From assembly GCA_002478265.1 (NCBI GenBank), contig DLNC01000031.1, positions 1-16,044 of the forward strand: DNA of 16,044 nt. Reading direction: 5' to 3'. Shown piece by piece: positions 7,199 to 14,016 of this stretch. Both the position numbers and the translations under genes were made by a program. The notes under the pieces were generated by a model. It was given only the letters and a program-made list of their open reading frames with translations. It was not told the DNA's origin and made no database searches. Numbering within the stretch: the stretch's first letter is position 1; the number at the start of each line of letters is the position of its first letter. This DNA is from Syntrophaceae bacterium UBA7520. GTDB lineage: Bacteria; Desulfobacterota; Syntrophia; Syntrophales; Smithellaceae.

Positions 7199-8074
7199 AT
7201 GAAGCAGGAATTAAAAATCAGGCTGGCATACATCGAGGGCTGGCTTTCAATTTTTCTCAATACAGTTCTTTTTGCGCTGAAATACTGGGCGGGCGTGGTT
7301 ACGGGCTCCGTGGCGATAATCGCGGATGCCTGGCACACTTTATCTGATTCTCTGACATCCATTCTGGTCATCGTGGGGGCGAAAATTTCCCGCAAACCCG
7401 CCGACAAGGAGCATCCATTCGGCCATGGCCGCGCGGAATTGATTGCCGCCGTGATTATCGGCGGGCTTTTGGCCGCGGTTGCTGTAAACTTCTTCGCGGA
7501 AGCGTTGATGAAACTGAAAAACCGGGAGGCAGCAAATTATAATTTTTTTGCCGTCGTTATTTTTTCACTGTCGGTGATATTTAAAGAAGGACTGGCGCAA
7601 TTTTCAGGATGGGCGGCAAAGAAAACAGGGATGCTTTCGCTCAAAGCGGACGCCTGGCATCACCGCAGTGACGCGATAGCTTCGGCCGTCATTCTGGCGG
7701 CGATATTCGCTGGAAAATATTTTTGGTGGATCGACGCGGTTATGGGCATGGCGGTTTCGGTATTGATACTGCACGCCGCCTACCGCATAATAAAAGAATC
7801 ATCAGACCAGATACTGGGGACGGAGCCGGAAGAAAATATAAAGCAACAAATTATGGAAATAATTAACGAAAAAACAGGGCAAAGTTATGATGCGCACCAT
7901 TTTCATATGCATCGTTACGGCAGCCATGTCGAGCTTACCTTTCACATCAGGGTGCCGGGCAGCATTCCCCTTAAAGAGGCGTATGATTTGACTGTCAGCA
8001 TGGCAAAAGAAATTAAAGCCAGAACGGACATAGACACAACCATAGGGCTTAACTATGATAAAGGTAAGGAATAA
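7199..8074 (+). CDS. Cation diffusion facilitator, FieF/MMT1-like divalent metal exporter
   Basis: This 291-residue inner-membrane metal/proton antiporter has six helices (about 14-34, 36-60, 80-103, 115-135, 155-173, 177-195) and a cytoplasmic C-terminal domain (about 205-288). The transport site has an HxxxD pair in helix 2 (His46, Asp50, in DAWHTLSD) and in helix 5 (His154, Asp158, in DAWHHRSD). HPFGHGRAE at 72-80 is typical of the FieF group. Classical FieF has DxxxD in helix 2, and the His here leans toward Zn2+ rather than Fe2+, as inferred from known selectivity patterns. Clustered His in HHFHMHRYGSH (233-243) could bind regulatory metal in the C-terminal domain. The nearest ribosome site, AGGA at 7179-7182, is 16 bases from the ATG, and a six-codon frame (7182-7202) overlaps the start as ATGA, so initiation may be coupled or weak. 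Confidence 0.92.
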   Translation: MKQELKIRLAYIEGWLSIFLNTVLFALKYWAGVVTGSVAIIADAWHTLSDSLTSILVIVGAKISRKPADKEHPFGHGRAELIAAVIIGGLLAAVAVNFFAEALMKLKNREAANYNFFAVVIFSLSVIFKEGLAQFSGWAAKKTGMLSLKADAWHHRSDAIASAVILAAIFAGKYFWWIDAVMGMAVSVLILHAAYRIIKESSDQILGTEPEENIKQQIMEIINEKTGQSYDAHHFHMHRYGSHVELTFHIRVPGSIPLKEAYDLTVSMAKEIKARTDIDTTIGLNYDKGKE

Positions 8075-8104
8075 ATTGCGTCAGCGGGGGCAAGCGCGTA
8101 TTAG

Positions 8105-8905
8105 ATGATTGCCGCCACGCCTTATGGAGAAGTTTTGCAAATCCGCATGAGCCGCTATCCCGATTTCCCTTCCGCGATGTGGGTATGCGCCTACCTTGTG
8201 GACGGCCTTTTGATTGACACCGGCATGGCGCACACGACACGGGAGTTCACCGAATTTTTAAAAGACAAATATGTAAAGCTCGCGGTAAACACCCATTTTC
8301 ACGAAGATCACATCTCCGCCAACAAGTTTCTGCAGGAATCACGCGGCATAGAAATATTCGCCCCGCCGCTGGCCGTCGAAAAAATCAGCAAACCGGCAAA
8401 GCTCTATCCCTATCAGGAAGAAATCTGGGGCTATCCCGTTCCCAGCGTGGTCAAGCCCTTGGGTGATCATATCTATTCCGACAACTACCGCTTTGAAGTT
8501 ATCCCCGCGCCGGGGCACGAGCGCGATCAGATCTGCCTGTGGGAAAAAACCAACGGCTGGCTTTTTACCAGCGATCTCTACGTCAGCACCAGGCCCGTAG
8601 CCTGCCGTTCTATGGATGATATGTGGCAGATTTTGGCCGATCTGGAAAATATCCGCGCGCTCAATCCGCGGGTTTTATTTCCCGCGCCGACGCATGTTGT
8701 CTATGAGCCGGCGGCAAAGTTAGATGAACTGATTGCCTACCTGGAAGAACTGGGTGGAAAAATCGTGGAGTTCTACCAAAAGGGAAAAAGCGTCGAGCGG
8801 ATAAAAGAGGAGATTTTCGGGCATGAAGACATGTTCGCGCAGGCAACCCAGGAACAGTTTTCGTCACTGAATATGGTTAAATCGTTTTTGAAGGATTGTC
8901 TTTAA
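8105..8905 (+). CDS. Metallo-beta-lactamase-fold hydrolase
   Basis: This 266-residue cytosolic protein has the full dinuclear metal set of the glyoxalase II-like MBL superfamily. It has HFHEDH (His64, His66, Asp68, His69), His138 in PAPGHERD, bridging Asp157 in FTSDLY, and His197 in PAPTHVV. Before it, LIDTG at 36-40 is the usual second-strand motif. After about 205, a helical charged C-terminal region replaces the substrate domain of true glyoxalase II, so the substrate is unknown (thioester, lactone, phosphate ester or nucleic acid all remain possible). An in-frame stop directly before the ATG fixes the earliest start; no clear ribosome site is visible. It starts 30 bases after the CDF gene and is the last gene of the cluster. 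An IS element begins 40 bases after its stop. Confidence 0.9.
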   Translation: MIAATPYGEVLQIRMSRYPDFPSAMWVCAYLVDGLLIDTGMAHTTREFTEFLKDKYVKLAVNTHFHEDHISANKFLQESRGIEIFAPPLAVEKISKPAKLYPYQEEIWGYPVPSVVKPLGDHIYSDNYRFEVIPAPGHERDQICLWEKTNGWLFTSDLYVSTRPVACRSMDDMWQILADLENIRALNPRVLFPAPTHVVYEPAAKLDELIAYLEELGGKIVEFYQKGKSVERIKEEIFGHEDMFAQATQEQFSSLNMVKSFLKDCL

Positions 8906-8909
8906 TATG

Positions 8910-8929
8910 GCGCTATATGATTATAGCGC
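8910..8929. terminator. Perfect hairpin after the hydrolase gene, possible terminator
   Basis: GCGCTATA and TATAGCGC form a perfect 8-bp stem with loop TGAT, starting five bases after the stop codon at 8905. There is no T-tract on either side, so factor-independent termination is doubtful. The insertion sequence begins 16 bases further on and may have separated the hairpin from original downstream sequence. It could also be an mRNA 3'-end stabiliser. Confidence 0.45.
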
Positions 8930-8945
8930 TAAAGGTCACTCTCTG

Positions 8946-8973
8946 TGAACCTACCCCGGTTTAACGGACACTT
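8946..8973 (+). repeat. IS3 left terminal inverted repeat
   Basis: This 28-bp end begins TGAACC, contains TACCCC, and finishes with AACGGACACTT. It matches the reverse complement of 10190-10217 at 23 of 28 positions. The last 11 bases (the inner end) are identical. Confidence 0.85.
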
Positions 8974-9020
8974 CAAAAAGTATACAGAGCAGTATACAAT
9001 GGAGAAGAAAGGAGTGTCCG

Positions 9021-9326
9021 ATGCGAGGGAAAAGACAGACATTTAGCCGGGAGTTTAAGCTTGAGGCGGTGAGGTTGTTGGAGGAAGGGAAGAAGCCGCC
9101 TGCTGAATTGGCCCGTGAACTGGGGATTAGAAGAAACCAGCTTTATAAGTGGAAAGATAAGACAGATAAACAAGGAGGCAGTGCCTTTCCTGGTCATGGT
9201 CGGCGTTTGATAAGAGGTACTGAAGCGGAAGAAATTACCCGCTTAAAGCGTGAGCTGGTTCAGGTTAAAGAGGAAAACGAAATCTTAAAAAAAGCCGCAG
9301 CGTTCTTTGCGCGGGAGCTGAAGTGA
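9021..9326 (+). CDS. IS3-family transposase OrfA (helix-turn-helix protein)
   Basis: This 101-residue DNA-binding subunit of the IS3 transposase recognises the element's ends. The N-terminal FSREFKLEAVRLL and the following ELARELGIRRNQLYKWK (about 30-46) form the helix-turn-helix domain. Residues about 72-95 form a leucine-zipper-like coiled coil (ITRLKRELVQVKEENEILKK). AAAGGAG lies just before the ATG. The 3' end overlaps orfB by four bases (GTGA). A run of seven A at 9287-9293 within this frame allows a -1 shift into orfB, giving the full OrfAB transposase; OrfA alone usually acts as a regulator. A repeated GTATAC hexamer (8980-8985 and 8992-8997) lies between the left end and the gene. Confidence 0.93.
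   Translation: MRGKRQTFSREFKLEAVRLLEEGKKPPAELARELGIRRNQLYKWKDKTDKQGGSAFPGHGRRLIRGTEAEEITRLKRELVQVKEENEILKKAAAFFARELK
9287..9293 (+). promoter_or_regulatory. A7 programmed -1 frameshift site joining orfA and orfB
   Basis: Seven A followed by G are read as TTA AAA AAA GCC in the orfA frame. A one-base backward slip on the two Lys codons moves reading to AGC CGC AGC from 9293. That frame is open and runs through the orfB start at 9323 without a stop. A7 or A6G runs at this place are established -1 frameshift signals in the IS3 family. I did not identify a defined downstream stimulatory structure. Confidence 0.75.
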
Positions 9327-10186
9327 AGTATCGGTTTATCCGATCGCAGAGAACGCAATTTAGAGTGGCAGCGATGTGTCGAGTGCTGGAAGTATCCAGA
9401 AGCGGATATTACGATTGGGTGGATCGGCCGGAAAGTCTAAGAACAAAGCGACACCGGGATTTAACGGTTAAGATACGACAAGCCCATATTGAGAGTAGAA
9501 AGATTTACGGCGCACCGCGCATTCATGGTGACTTGACAGACGAAGGGGAACGGGTCGGCAGAAACACTGTGGCCTGTTTGATGCGGAAAGCCAACATTCA
9601 GTCAAAGGTCCATAAGCGTTTTGTGGTGACAACAGATTCGAGACAGACGAAGAAGCCGGCTGAAAACATTCTAAACGGAGGATTTACATCAAATAAACCC
9701 AATCAGAAATGGGTATCAGATGTTACGTTTATACCAACCCGGAAAGGCTGGCTGTATTTATCGGCAATTATGGATTTATATTCTAGGATGATTGTAGGCT
9801 GGTCAATGGGAGAGAAAAACAATGCCGAACTGGTGGAAGATGCGTTAAAAATGGCTGCTACTCATAGAAAAGATATTCAGGGGGTGCTTTTACATTCGGA
9901 TCAGGGCGTGCAATACGCCTCAGTATCGTATCAGCAGCTTTTATGCAATTTAGGTGTTGTATGTAGCATGAGCAGGAAGGGCAACTGTTGGGATAATGCC
10001 CCGATGGAGAGCTTCTTTCATTCTCTGAAAACAGAGTGGGTAGGCTTTGAAGATTACAAGACTCGTTCTGAAGCCAGAGCCAGCCTATTTGATTACATAG
10101 AGTTATTTTATAATCGCAAACGCAGGCATTCTGCGTTAAAGTACAGAAGTCCCTGGGATTTTGAAAACGCCGGGGTTGTCCACTAA
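9323..10186 (+). CDS. IS3-family transposase OrfB (DDE integrase-like catalytic domain)
   Basis: This 287-residue catalytic part of the transposase has the order HTH_21-like region (RKIYGAPRIHGDL, about 59-71), then an rve integrase core with the triad Asp133 (WVSDVTFI), Asp193 (HSDQGVQY) and Glu229 (MESFFHSLKTE). The last two are separated by 35 residues, the classical DD(35)E spacing. The C-terminal FYNRKRRHSALKYRSPWDFE is the usual IS3 ending. The frame can start at GTG 9323, overlapping the orfA stop. In this family the functional protein is normally the OrfAB fusion made by -1 frameshifting at 9287-9293. No catalytic residue is lost and no stop interrupts the frame. Confidence 0.94.
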   Translation: MKYRFIRSQRTQFRVAAMCRVLEVSRSGYYDWVDRPESLRTKRHRDLTVKIRQAHIESRKIYGAPRIHGDLTDEGERVGRNTVACLMRKANIQSKVHKRFVVTTDSRQTKKPAENILNGGFTSNKPNQKWVSDVTFIPTRKGWLYLSAIMDLYSRMIVGWSMGEKNNAELVEDALKMAATHRKDIQGVLLHSDQGVQYASVSYQQLLCNLGVVCSMSRKGNCWDNAPMESFFHSLKTEWVGFEDYKTRSEARASLFDYIELFYNRKRRHSALKYRSPWDFENAGVVH

Positions 10187-10189
10187 CCA

Positions 10190-10217
10190 AAGTGTCCGTT
10201 TTACTGGGGTAAGATCA
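10190..10217 (-). repeat. IS3 right terminal inverted repeat
   Basis: This 28-bp end begins with AAGTGTCCGTT and ends GGGGTAAGATCA. It is complementary to the left end except at five positions, and starts three bases after the orfB stop codon. Confidence 0.85.
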
Positions 10218-10251
10218 AATTCAACCCGTTTCGTTAAAATTACTTTTATCA

Positions 10252-10704
10252 TTATTTTTTCTTGAAATGAATTATCTTTTCCACCACTGCGCAGACGGTG
10301 CCTTCTTCGTCAACCAGTTCTATCTGGTAGGTGCGGTCGAGCTTGGTTTGCTCCTTGAGCGTTTTGCGGATGTAATCGGTTTCGGCTTTAGTAATTTTAA
10401 TTTCCGCCCGCAGTGTGGAACGGCCGGGCTGTTTGAATTTAATTGAAGCCGCCTTATCCCAAACGATATATTCTGGCCCTAATATATTTATTAGCATGAC
10501 CATGTAAAGGGGATCGACCGCCGCGTACATAGAGCCGCCGAAAATGGTGCCGACATAATTTCTTGTTTTCCAGTTAAGCGGCAGTTTGATGTGGACTTCG
10601 CGCAGATCGCTTGAAATATAAGTAAGGCGCGCGCCGGTGCGCCGATACACGGGGTATAAATTAAATTTCCAGCGCATGAGACGGGATTTGAAAGCTTCGG
10701 CCAT
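10252..10704 (-). CDS. DUF4442 hotdog-fold protein, thioesterase-like
   Basis: This 150-residue protein has the layout of the DUF4442 group of hotdog-fold proteins, related to acyl-CoA thioesterases and to the C-terminal domain of YiiD. Visible landmarks are NYVGTIFGGSMYAAVDPLY at 49-67, the hotdog central helix with its preceding Gly-rich turn and Asp64. KAASIKFKQPG at 84-94 follows, then antiparallel beta strands to VVEKIIHFKKK at the end. A thioesterase or acyl-binding role is inferred from fold only; the substrate is unknown. AGAGGTG sits before the ATG, and the stop of the upstream CDF gene is three bases away, so the two are very likely co-transcribed. The IS element ends 34 bases past its stop codon. 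Confidence 0.85.
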   Translation of the reverse strand: MAEAFKSRLMRWKFNLYPVYRRTGARLTYISSDLREVHIKLPLNWKTRNYVGTIFGGSMYAAVDPLYMVMLINILGPEYIVWDKAASIKFKQPGRSTLRAEIKITKAETDYIRKTLKEQTKLDRTYQIELVDEEGTVCAVVEKIIHFKKK

Positions 10705-10707
10705 GTT

Positions 10708-11646
10708 TCACCTCTGATGATGATTTCCGCTGCCGGTAATATTGCACAAAAGCCCGCCGTTTTGGCAGGTGTTGGATTCGAACTGTAAAGTCGGGTGGTC
10801 GATTTTAAATTTTTCCAGAAGAACTGCTCTTGCTTTTTCGGCCAGCTCGTCAACTTTGCCCAGCATCTGGTCGGGGACGGTTACATGCGCGGCCAGCGCG
10901 ATGCTTTCCGCGGAAGGATTCCAGACATGCAGATCGTGAATTTCGCTTATCCCTTCGATTGCCTCCAGCGCGGTTTTGATTTCGCCAAGATTGATGCCCG
11001 GTGGCGTGGCGTTCATCAAAATCAGAAAACTGTCTTTAAGAATTCCCCAGCCGCTGTAAATAATGATGGCGACAATGATCCAGGAAAGCGCAGGATCCAG
11101 CCAGTACCACGGCTGATAAAGCCACAAAACACCCAGCGCGACGACGGCCAGTGAAGTGGCGGCATCGGCCATCATGTGCAGAAAAGCGCTTTTCATGTTT
11201 AAATTCACTCTGGCGCCGGCGTGAAGCAGCAACGCGGAAAACAAATTGCCCGCAAAGCCAAGAAGAGCGATCCAGATGACCAGTTGCCCGGCAATTGGCC
11301 GGGGATCGAGAAGTCTTTGCCATGCTTCAATGGCGATATAAAAACCCGCCGCGTATAAAATAGCCACGCTGACCAGCGCCGCGAAAATCTCCACGCGCTT
11401 GTAGCCGAAGGTCTGCCTGTGCGTGGGGCCGCGCCTGCCGATAAGCAGGGCGGCGTAATTAATCACCAGCGAGATAAAATCGCTTAAATTATGCAGCGCG
11501 TCGCTGATGAGCGCCATCGAGCCGGAGACGATGCCGCCCCAGATCTGCACGACAGGAACAATAAGATTGATCACCATGGAAGTTACAAGCCGCCTGCCCC
11601 ATGATGCCTGGTTATTTGCATGAGTGTGGTGGGAATGAGTGGTCAA
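10708..11646 (-). CDS. Cation diffusion facilitator, CzcD/ZitB-like zinc exporter, TTG start
   Basis: This 312-residue six-helix inner-membrane antiporter with a cytoplasmic C-terminal domain belongs to the CzcD/ZitB-type branch, unlike the FieF-like protein at 7199. The transport site is HxxxD in both helix 2 (His52, Asp56, in SDALHNLSD) and helix 5 (His157, Asp161, in FLHMMAD), the pattern of Zn2+ exporters. HDLHVW at 237-242 and HPTLQFE at 284-290 are typical C-terminal metal-site motifs. There are His near the N-terminus (HSHHTH at 4-9), two late Cys (294, 301) and a terminal NHHQR, possible extra zinc ligands. The start is TTG, preceded on the same strand by AAGGA seven bases upstream. 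An ATG start at residue 24 would remove the His-rich segment. DUF4442 follows after three bases. Confidence 0.92.
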   Translation of the reverse strand: MTTHSHHTHANNQASWGRRLVTSMVINLIVPVVQIWGGIVSGSMALISDALHNLSDFISLVINYAALLIGRRGPTHRQTFGYKRVEIFAALVSVAILYAAGFYIAIEAWQRLLDPRPIAGQLVIWIALLGFAGNLFSALLLHAGARVNLNMKSAFLHMMADAATSLAVVALGVLWLYQPWYWLDPALSWIIVAIIIYSGWGILKDSFLILMNATPPGINLGEIKTALEAIEGISEIHDLHVWNPSAESIALAAHVTVPDQMLGKVDELAEKARAVLLEKFKIDHPTLQFESNTCQNGGLLCNITGSGNHHQR

Positions 11647-11774
11647 TGATCTATCCTTAATTATATGCGCACTAAATTATGCTTCAAAATTTTGGATTGC
11701 CTTGGCATGCCCTGCATTCGTTGGGGCTTCCTGCCTGGCTTCGCCGCTTTCAAGACGGTGTTTTATTGCCAATT

Positions 11775-11921
11775 GTCATTGCGAGCTCCCGCAGGGAGCA
11801 GCTTGCCCGGCGAATGCGGGGTGGCAATCCGACGAAGACTTTGCGAGGGCAACGCCCGTGGCAATCTCGAAGGGTCGTCTGTCGGCTACTCATCAAATTT
11901 CCCTCGCAAAGACATTACGAC
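11775..11921. repeat. Dispersed-type intergenic repeat with inverted ends and internal hairpins
   Basis: In the gap between the CDF and antiporter genes, the sequence opens with GTCATTGCGAG (11775-11785) and closes with an imperfect inverted copy, CTCGCAAAGACATTACGAC (11903-11921). Inside are a perfect hairpin GCTCCC-GCA-GGGAGC (11785-11799) and a second partial unit with TTTGCGAGG and GGCAATCTCG (about 11840-11875). From memory, GTCATTGCGAG...GGCAATCTC units are dispersed, often in tandem, in many proteobacterial and other genomes. It resembles a non-coding miniature repeat. Open frames crossing it on the plus strand show no protein-like pattern. The rest of the 11647-11938 gap holds no gene I can support. 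Confidence 0.65.
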
Positions 11922-11938
11922 ACAAATTTGAGCAATAA

Positions 11939-13918
11939 CTAATTTTCCATTTCTGTGCCGCCCAGCATTTTTAAAGCCGCGTCGATGGCCGCGTGACTTC
12001 CGAAGAGAATGATCTGGTCGCCGGCTTTAAGGACAAAATCGCTGGGCGGGTTGGTAATCGTTTCATTGTTGCGGATGATATTGATAATCATCGCGCCGGT
12101 TTGCGCCTTGAGGTCAATCTTTTTTATACTTTTGCCGATGTTGGGATTGCCGGCAGCGATATAACAGGTATCGATGGTGCCCTGCGCCAGAATCTGGCTG
12201 ATCTGGTCGAACGCTTCCTGCGTGAAGCGCACCTGTCGGAAGACCCCGTAGGATTTGTTACGTATGATATTGCCCTGTGCCAGAATAATGCTGTTGGGGA
12301 TGTGGAAGATTTTCAGGACGCGGCTGAAAATCTGAATGGAAGTTTCAAACTCCTCCGGAATGATATCATCGGCGCCCAACGCCTGCAGTTCCTCAATATC
12401 GGTCACGTATTTGGTGCGGACAATAACGTGAATATTGGGATTGAGCGATTTGGCGACGCTCAGCGCGCACTTGGTCAGAAAACGGTCAGATATGGCAATG
12501 ACCAGCACGCGCGCCTTTTCCACGCCCGCGCGCTTGAGGATTTCCGTGTTTGAACAATCACCCCAGATTATATTTTTCTCGCCCCTTTTTTGCATATCGC
12601 GGATATGCTGAATGTTTAAATCGATAACGACGTAATTTATAGCCGTTTCCTTAAGCACATTGACCAAATTCCTTCCGTTTAACCCCAGACCGCAGACAAT
12701 AACATGGTTTTTAATTTCCCGTTCACCGGCAAAAGGCGCTGTTTGTTCAGGAAGATAATATTTTTTGCCGTTGGAGAAGTGATACGCCAGGGCGATTAAA
12801 AGCGGCGAAACAATGAAGGTCAGAACCGAAGCGCTGATGAAGGACTGATAAGTGTATTCGGAAATAATGTTGTTTTTAAAACCCTGCAGCGCGAGCACAA
12901 ACGAAAATTCGCCGATTTGCGACAAAATAACGCCGCTCAATAGGGCGGTGCGCCAGGGGTATTTGAGAAATTTAACCAGGCCGACGACGATCCCCGTTTT
13001 GAGCAAAAGAATGATTAATGTAACAGCAAAGATAAACAAATAGTTTTCCAGAGCGAATTCCAGATCCAGAATCATGCCGAAGGAAACAAAGAAGATGGAC
13101 AAAAAGATATCCCGGAAAGGATTGATATCGCTGATAATCTGGTGCGTGAAATCGGTATCCGAAATGGCCAGCCCCGCCAGAAACGCGCCGATGGCCAGCG
13201 ATAATCCCAACGCATGCGTAAGCCAGGCGATACCCAGCGTAATTACGATAGAGGTGATGACAAAGACATCGCGCATCTGCATGTAGGCGAGGCGCTCCAG
13301 AATAAACGGAATGATATAGCGCGCCGCGATCAGAATGGCCGCGATAATTAAAATTGATTTTGCCAGTTTCCAGATGATAACGCCGGCATTAGGTCCGCTG
13401 TCTCCGGCCAGAAAGGGAATCAAAAGCATCATCGGCACGACCATGATATCCTGAAACAGAATCACGCCGATGGAAACCCGGCCCTGTGGCGATTCTTCAT
13501 CACCGCGGTCTTTGAGCATTTTTAAAACCAGCGCTGATGAGCTGTGCGCCAGAATGAATCCGATAAAAACCGCCTGCATCAGGCTCATCTGCAAAATAAG
13601 ACCGATAAAAAAACCGGCCAGAAATGTAAAAAATACCTGCAGGCCGCCGGTAAGCAGAAATTCTGATAAATGTTTCAAAAAGCGCGCCAACGATATTTCC
13701 ACGCCGATGGTGAACAAAAGCAGGGCAACGCCGATTTCCGCCATGAGTTGAATGCCCGCGGTATCGGTAATCAGCTTCAGACCGAAAGGCCCGATGATGA
13801 TGCCGGTGATGAGAAAACCGATAATAGAGGGGAATTTCAATTTATTGAAAAGATAGATGACGGGAATGGAAAATCCCAGAATAATAAGCAGTTTGTGGAA
13901 AAAAACCAATCCGTCCAT
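11939..13918 (-). CDS. CPA2-family monovalent cation/proton antiporter with TrkA-N and TrkA-C domains (Kef/YbaL-like)
   Basis: This 659-residue inner-membrane protein has a 12-13-helix Na+/H+ exchanger domain (residues about 5-382) carrying the family motifs LLLFTIGVEIS (66-76), AHSSSALVLK (124-133), FQDIMVVPM (155-163) and SQIGEFSFVLA (333-343). A TrkA-N nucleotide-binding domain (about 404-520) has GLGLNG at 410-415 and an acidic residue, Asp433, at the end of strand 2, suggesting NAD(H)-type ligand binding. A TrkA-C domain (about 575-650) has PNIGKSIKKID and KAGDQIILFG. It likely exports K+ or Na+ in exchange for H+, gated by the cytosolic domains. Length and order match KefB/KefC/YbaL-type proteins. 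The ATG is preceded by AACAGG, a modest ribosome site. A GC-rich hairpin separates it from the outer-membrane protein gene upstream. Confidence 0.93.
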   Translation of the reverse strand: MDGLVFFHKLLIILGFSIPVIYLFNKLKFPSIIGFLITGIIIGPFGLKLITDTAGIQLMAEIGVALLLFTIGVEISLARFLKHLSEFLLTGGLQVFFTFLAGFFIGLILQMSLMQAVFIGFILAHSSSALVLKMLKDRGDEESPQGRVSIGVILFQDIMVVPMMLLIPFLAGDSGPNAGVIIWKLAKSILIIAAILIAARYIIPFILERLAYMQMRDVFVITSIVITLGIAWLTHALGLSLAIGAFLAGLAISDTDFTHQIISDINPFRDIFLSIFFVSFGMILDLEFALENYLFIFAVTLIILLLKTGIVVGLVKFLKYPWRTALLSGVILSQIGEFSFVLALQGFKNNIISEYTYQSFISASVLTFIVSPLLIALAYHFSNGKKYYLPEQTAPFAGEREIKNHVIVCGLGLNGRNLVNVLKETAINYVVIDLNIQHIRDMQKRGEKNIIWGDCSNTEILKRAGVEKARVLVIAISDRFLTKCALSVAKSLNPNIHVIVRTKYVTDIEELQALGADDIIPEEFETSIQIFSRVLKIFHIPNSIILAQGNIIRNKSYGVFRQVRFTQEAFDQISQILAQGTIDTCYIAAGNPNIGKSIKKIDLKAQTGAMIINIIRNNETITNPPSDFVLKAGDQIILFGSHAAIDAALKMLGGTEMEN

Positions 13919-13945
13919 GGATACCTGTTTCTCTTTTTTTGGTGA

Positions 13946-13971
13946 GGAGGGGCGGATATTTTCGCCCCTCC
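13946..13971. other. Strong GC-rich hairpin between outer-membrane protein and antiporter genes
   Basis: GGAGGGGCG and CGCCCCTCC form a perfect 9-bp stem around an 8-base loop GATATTTT. Both neighbours are on the minus strand. On that strand the stem is followed by TCACC and then a run of A, not T, so it is not a classical terminator. On the plus strand no T-tract follows either. It could partly terminate, protect the upstream mRNA 3' end, or be a protein-binding palindrome for the antiporter gene. Confidence 0.6.
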
Positions 13972-14016
13972 CGTAAAATGTTTACCACTGATGGGATAAA
14001 TTTCCAAGAAAACATA

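Larger units (their letters stand above)
8946..10217 (+). mobile_element. IS3-family insertion sequence, complete, about 1.27 kb
   Basis: Two imperfect 28-bp terminal inverted repeats (TGA...TCA ends) bound a 1272-bp element with two overlapping frames, orfA and orfB. This organisation, the size, the A7 slippery run and the DDE transposase are typical of the IS3 family. All catalytic residues are intact and neither frame is broken, so the copy may be active. I find no 3-5 bp target duplication flanking the ends I drew (CTCTG on the left, AATTC on the right). It may have decayed, or recombination between copies may have replaced a flank. The element lies between convergent genes (hydrolase and DUF4442), interrupting no recognisable frame. 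Confidence 0.92.

Noticed and set aside
11639..11942. Several overlapping plus-strand frames of 85-100 codons in the repeat-bearing gap
   Set aside because: They read through a palindromic non-coding repeat in more than one frame and have no convincing ribosome site or family features.
11993..12553. A 186-codon plus-strand frame inside the antiporter gene
   Set aside because: It lies fully antisense to a gene with clear Kef/TrkA motifs, has no recognisable domain, and is explained by codon bias of the real gene.
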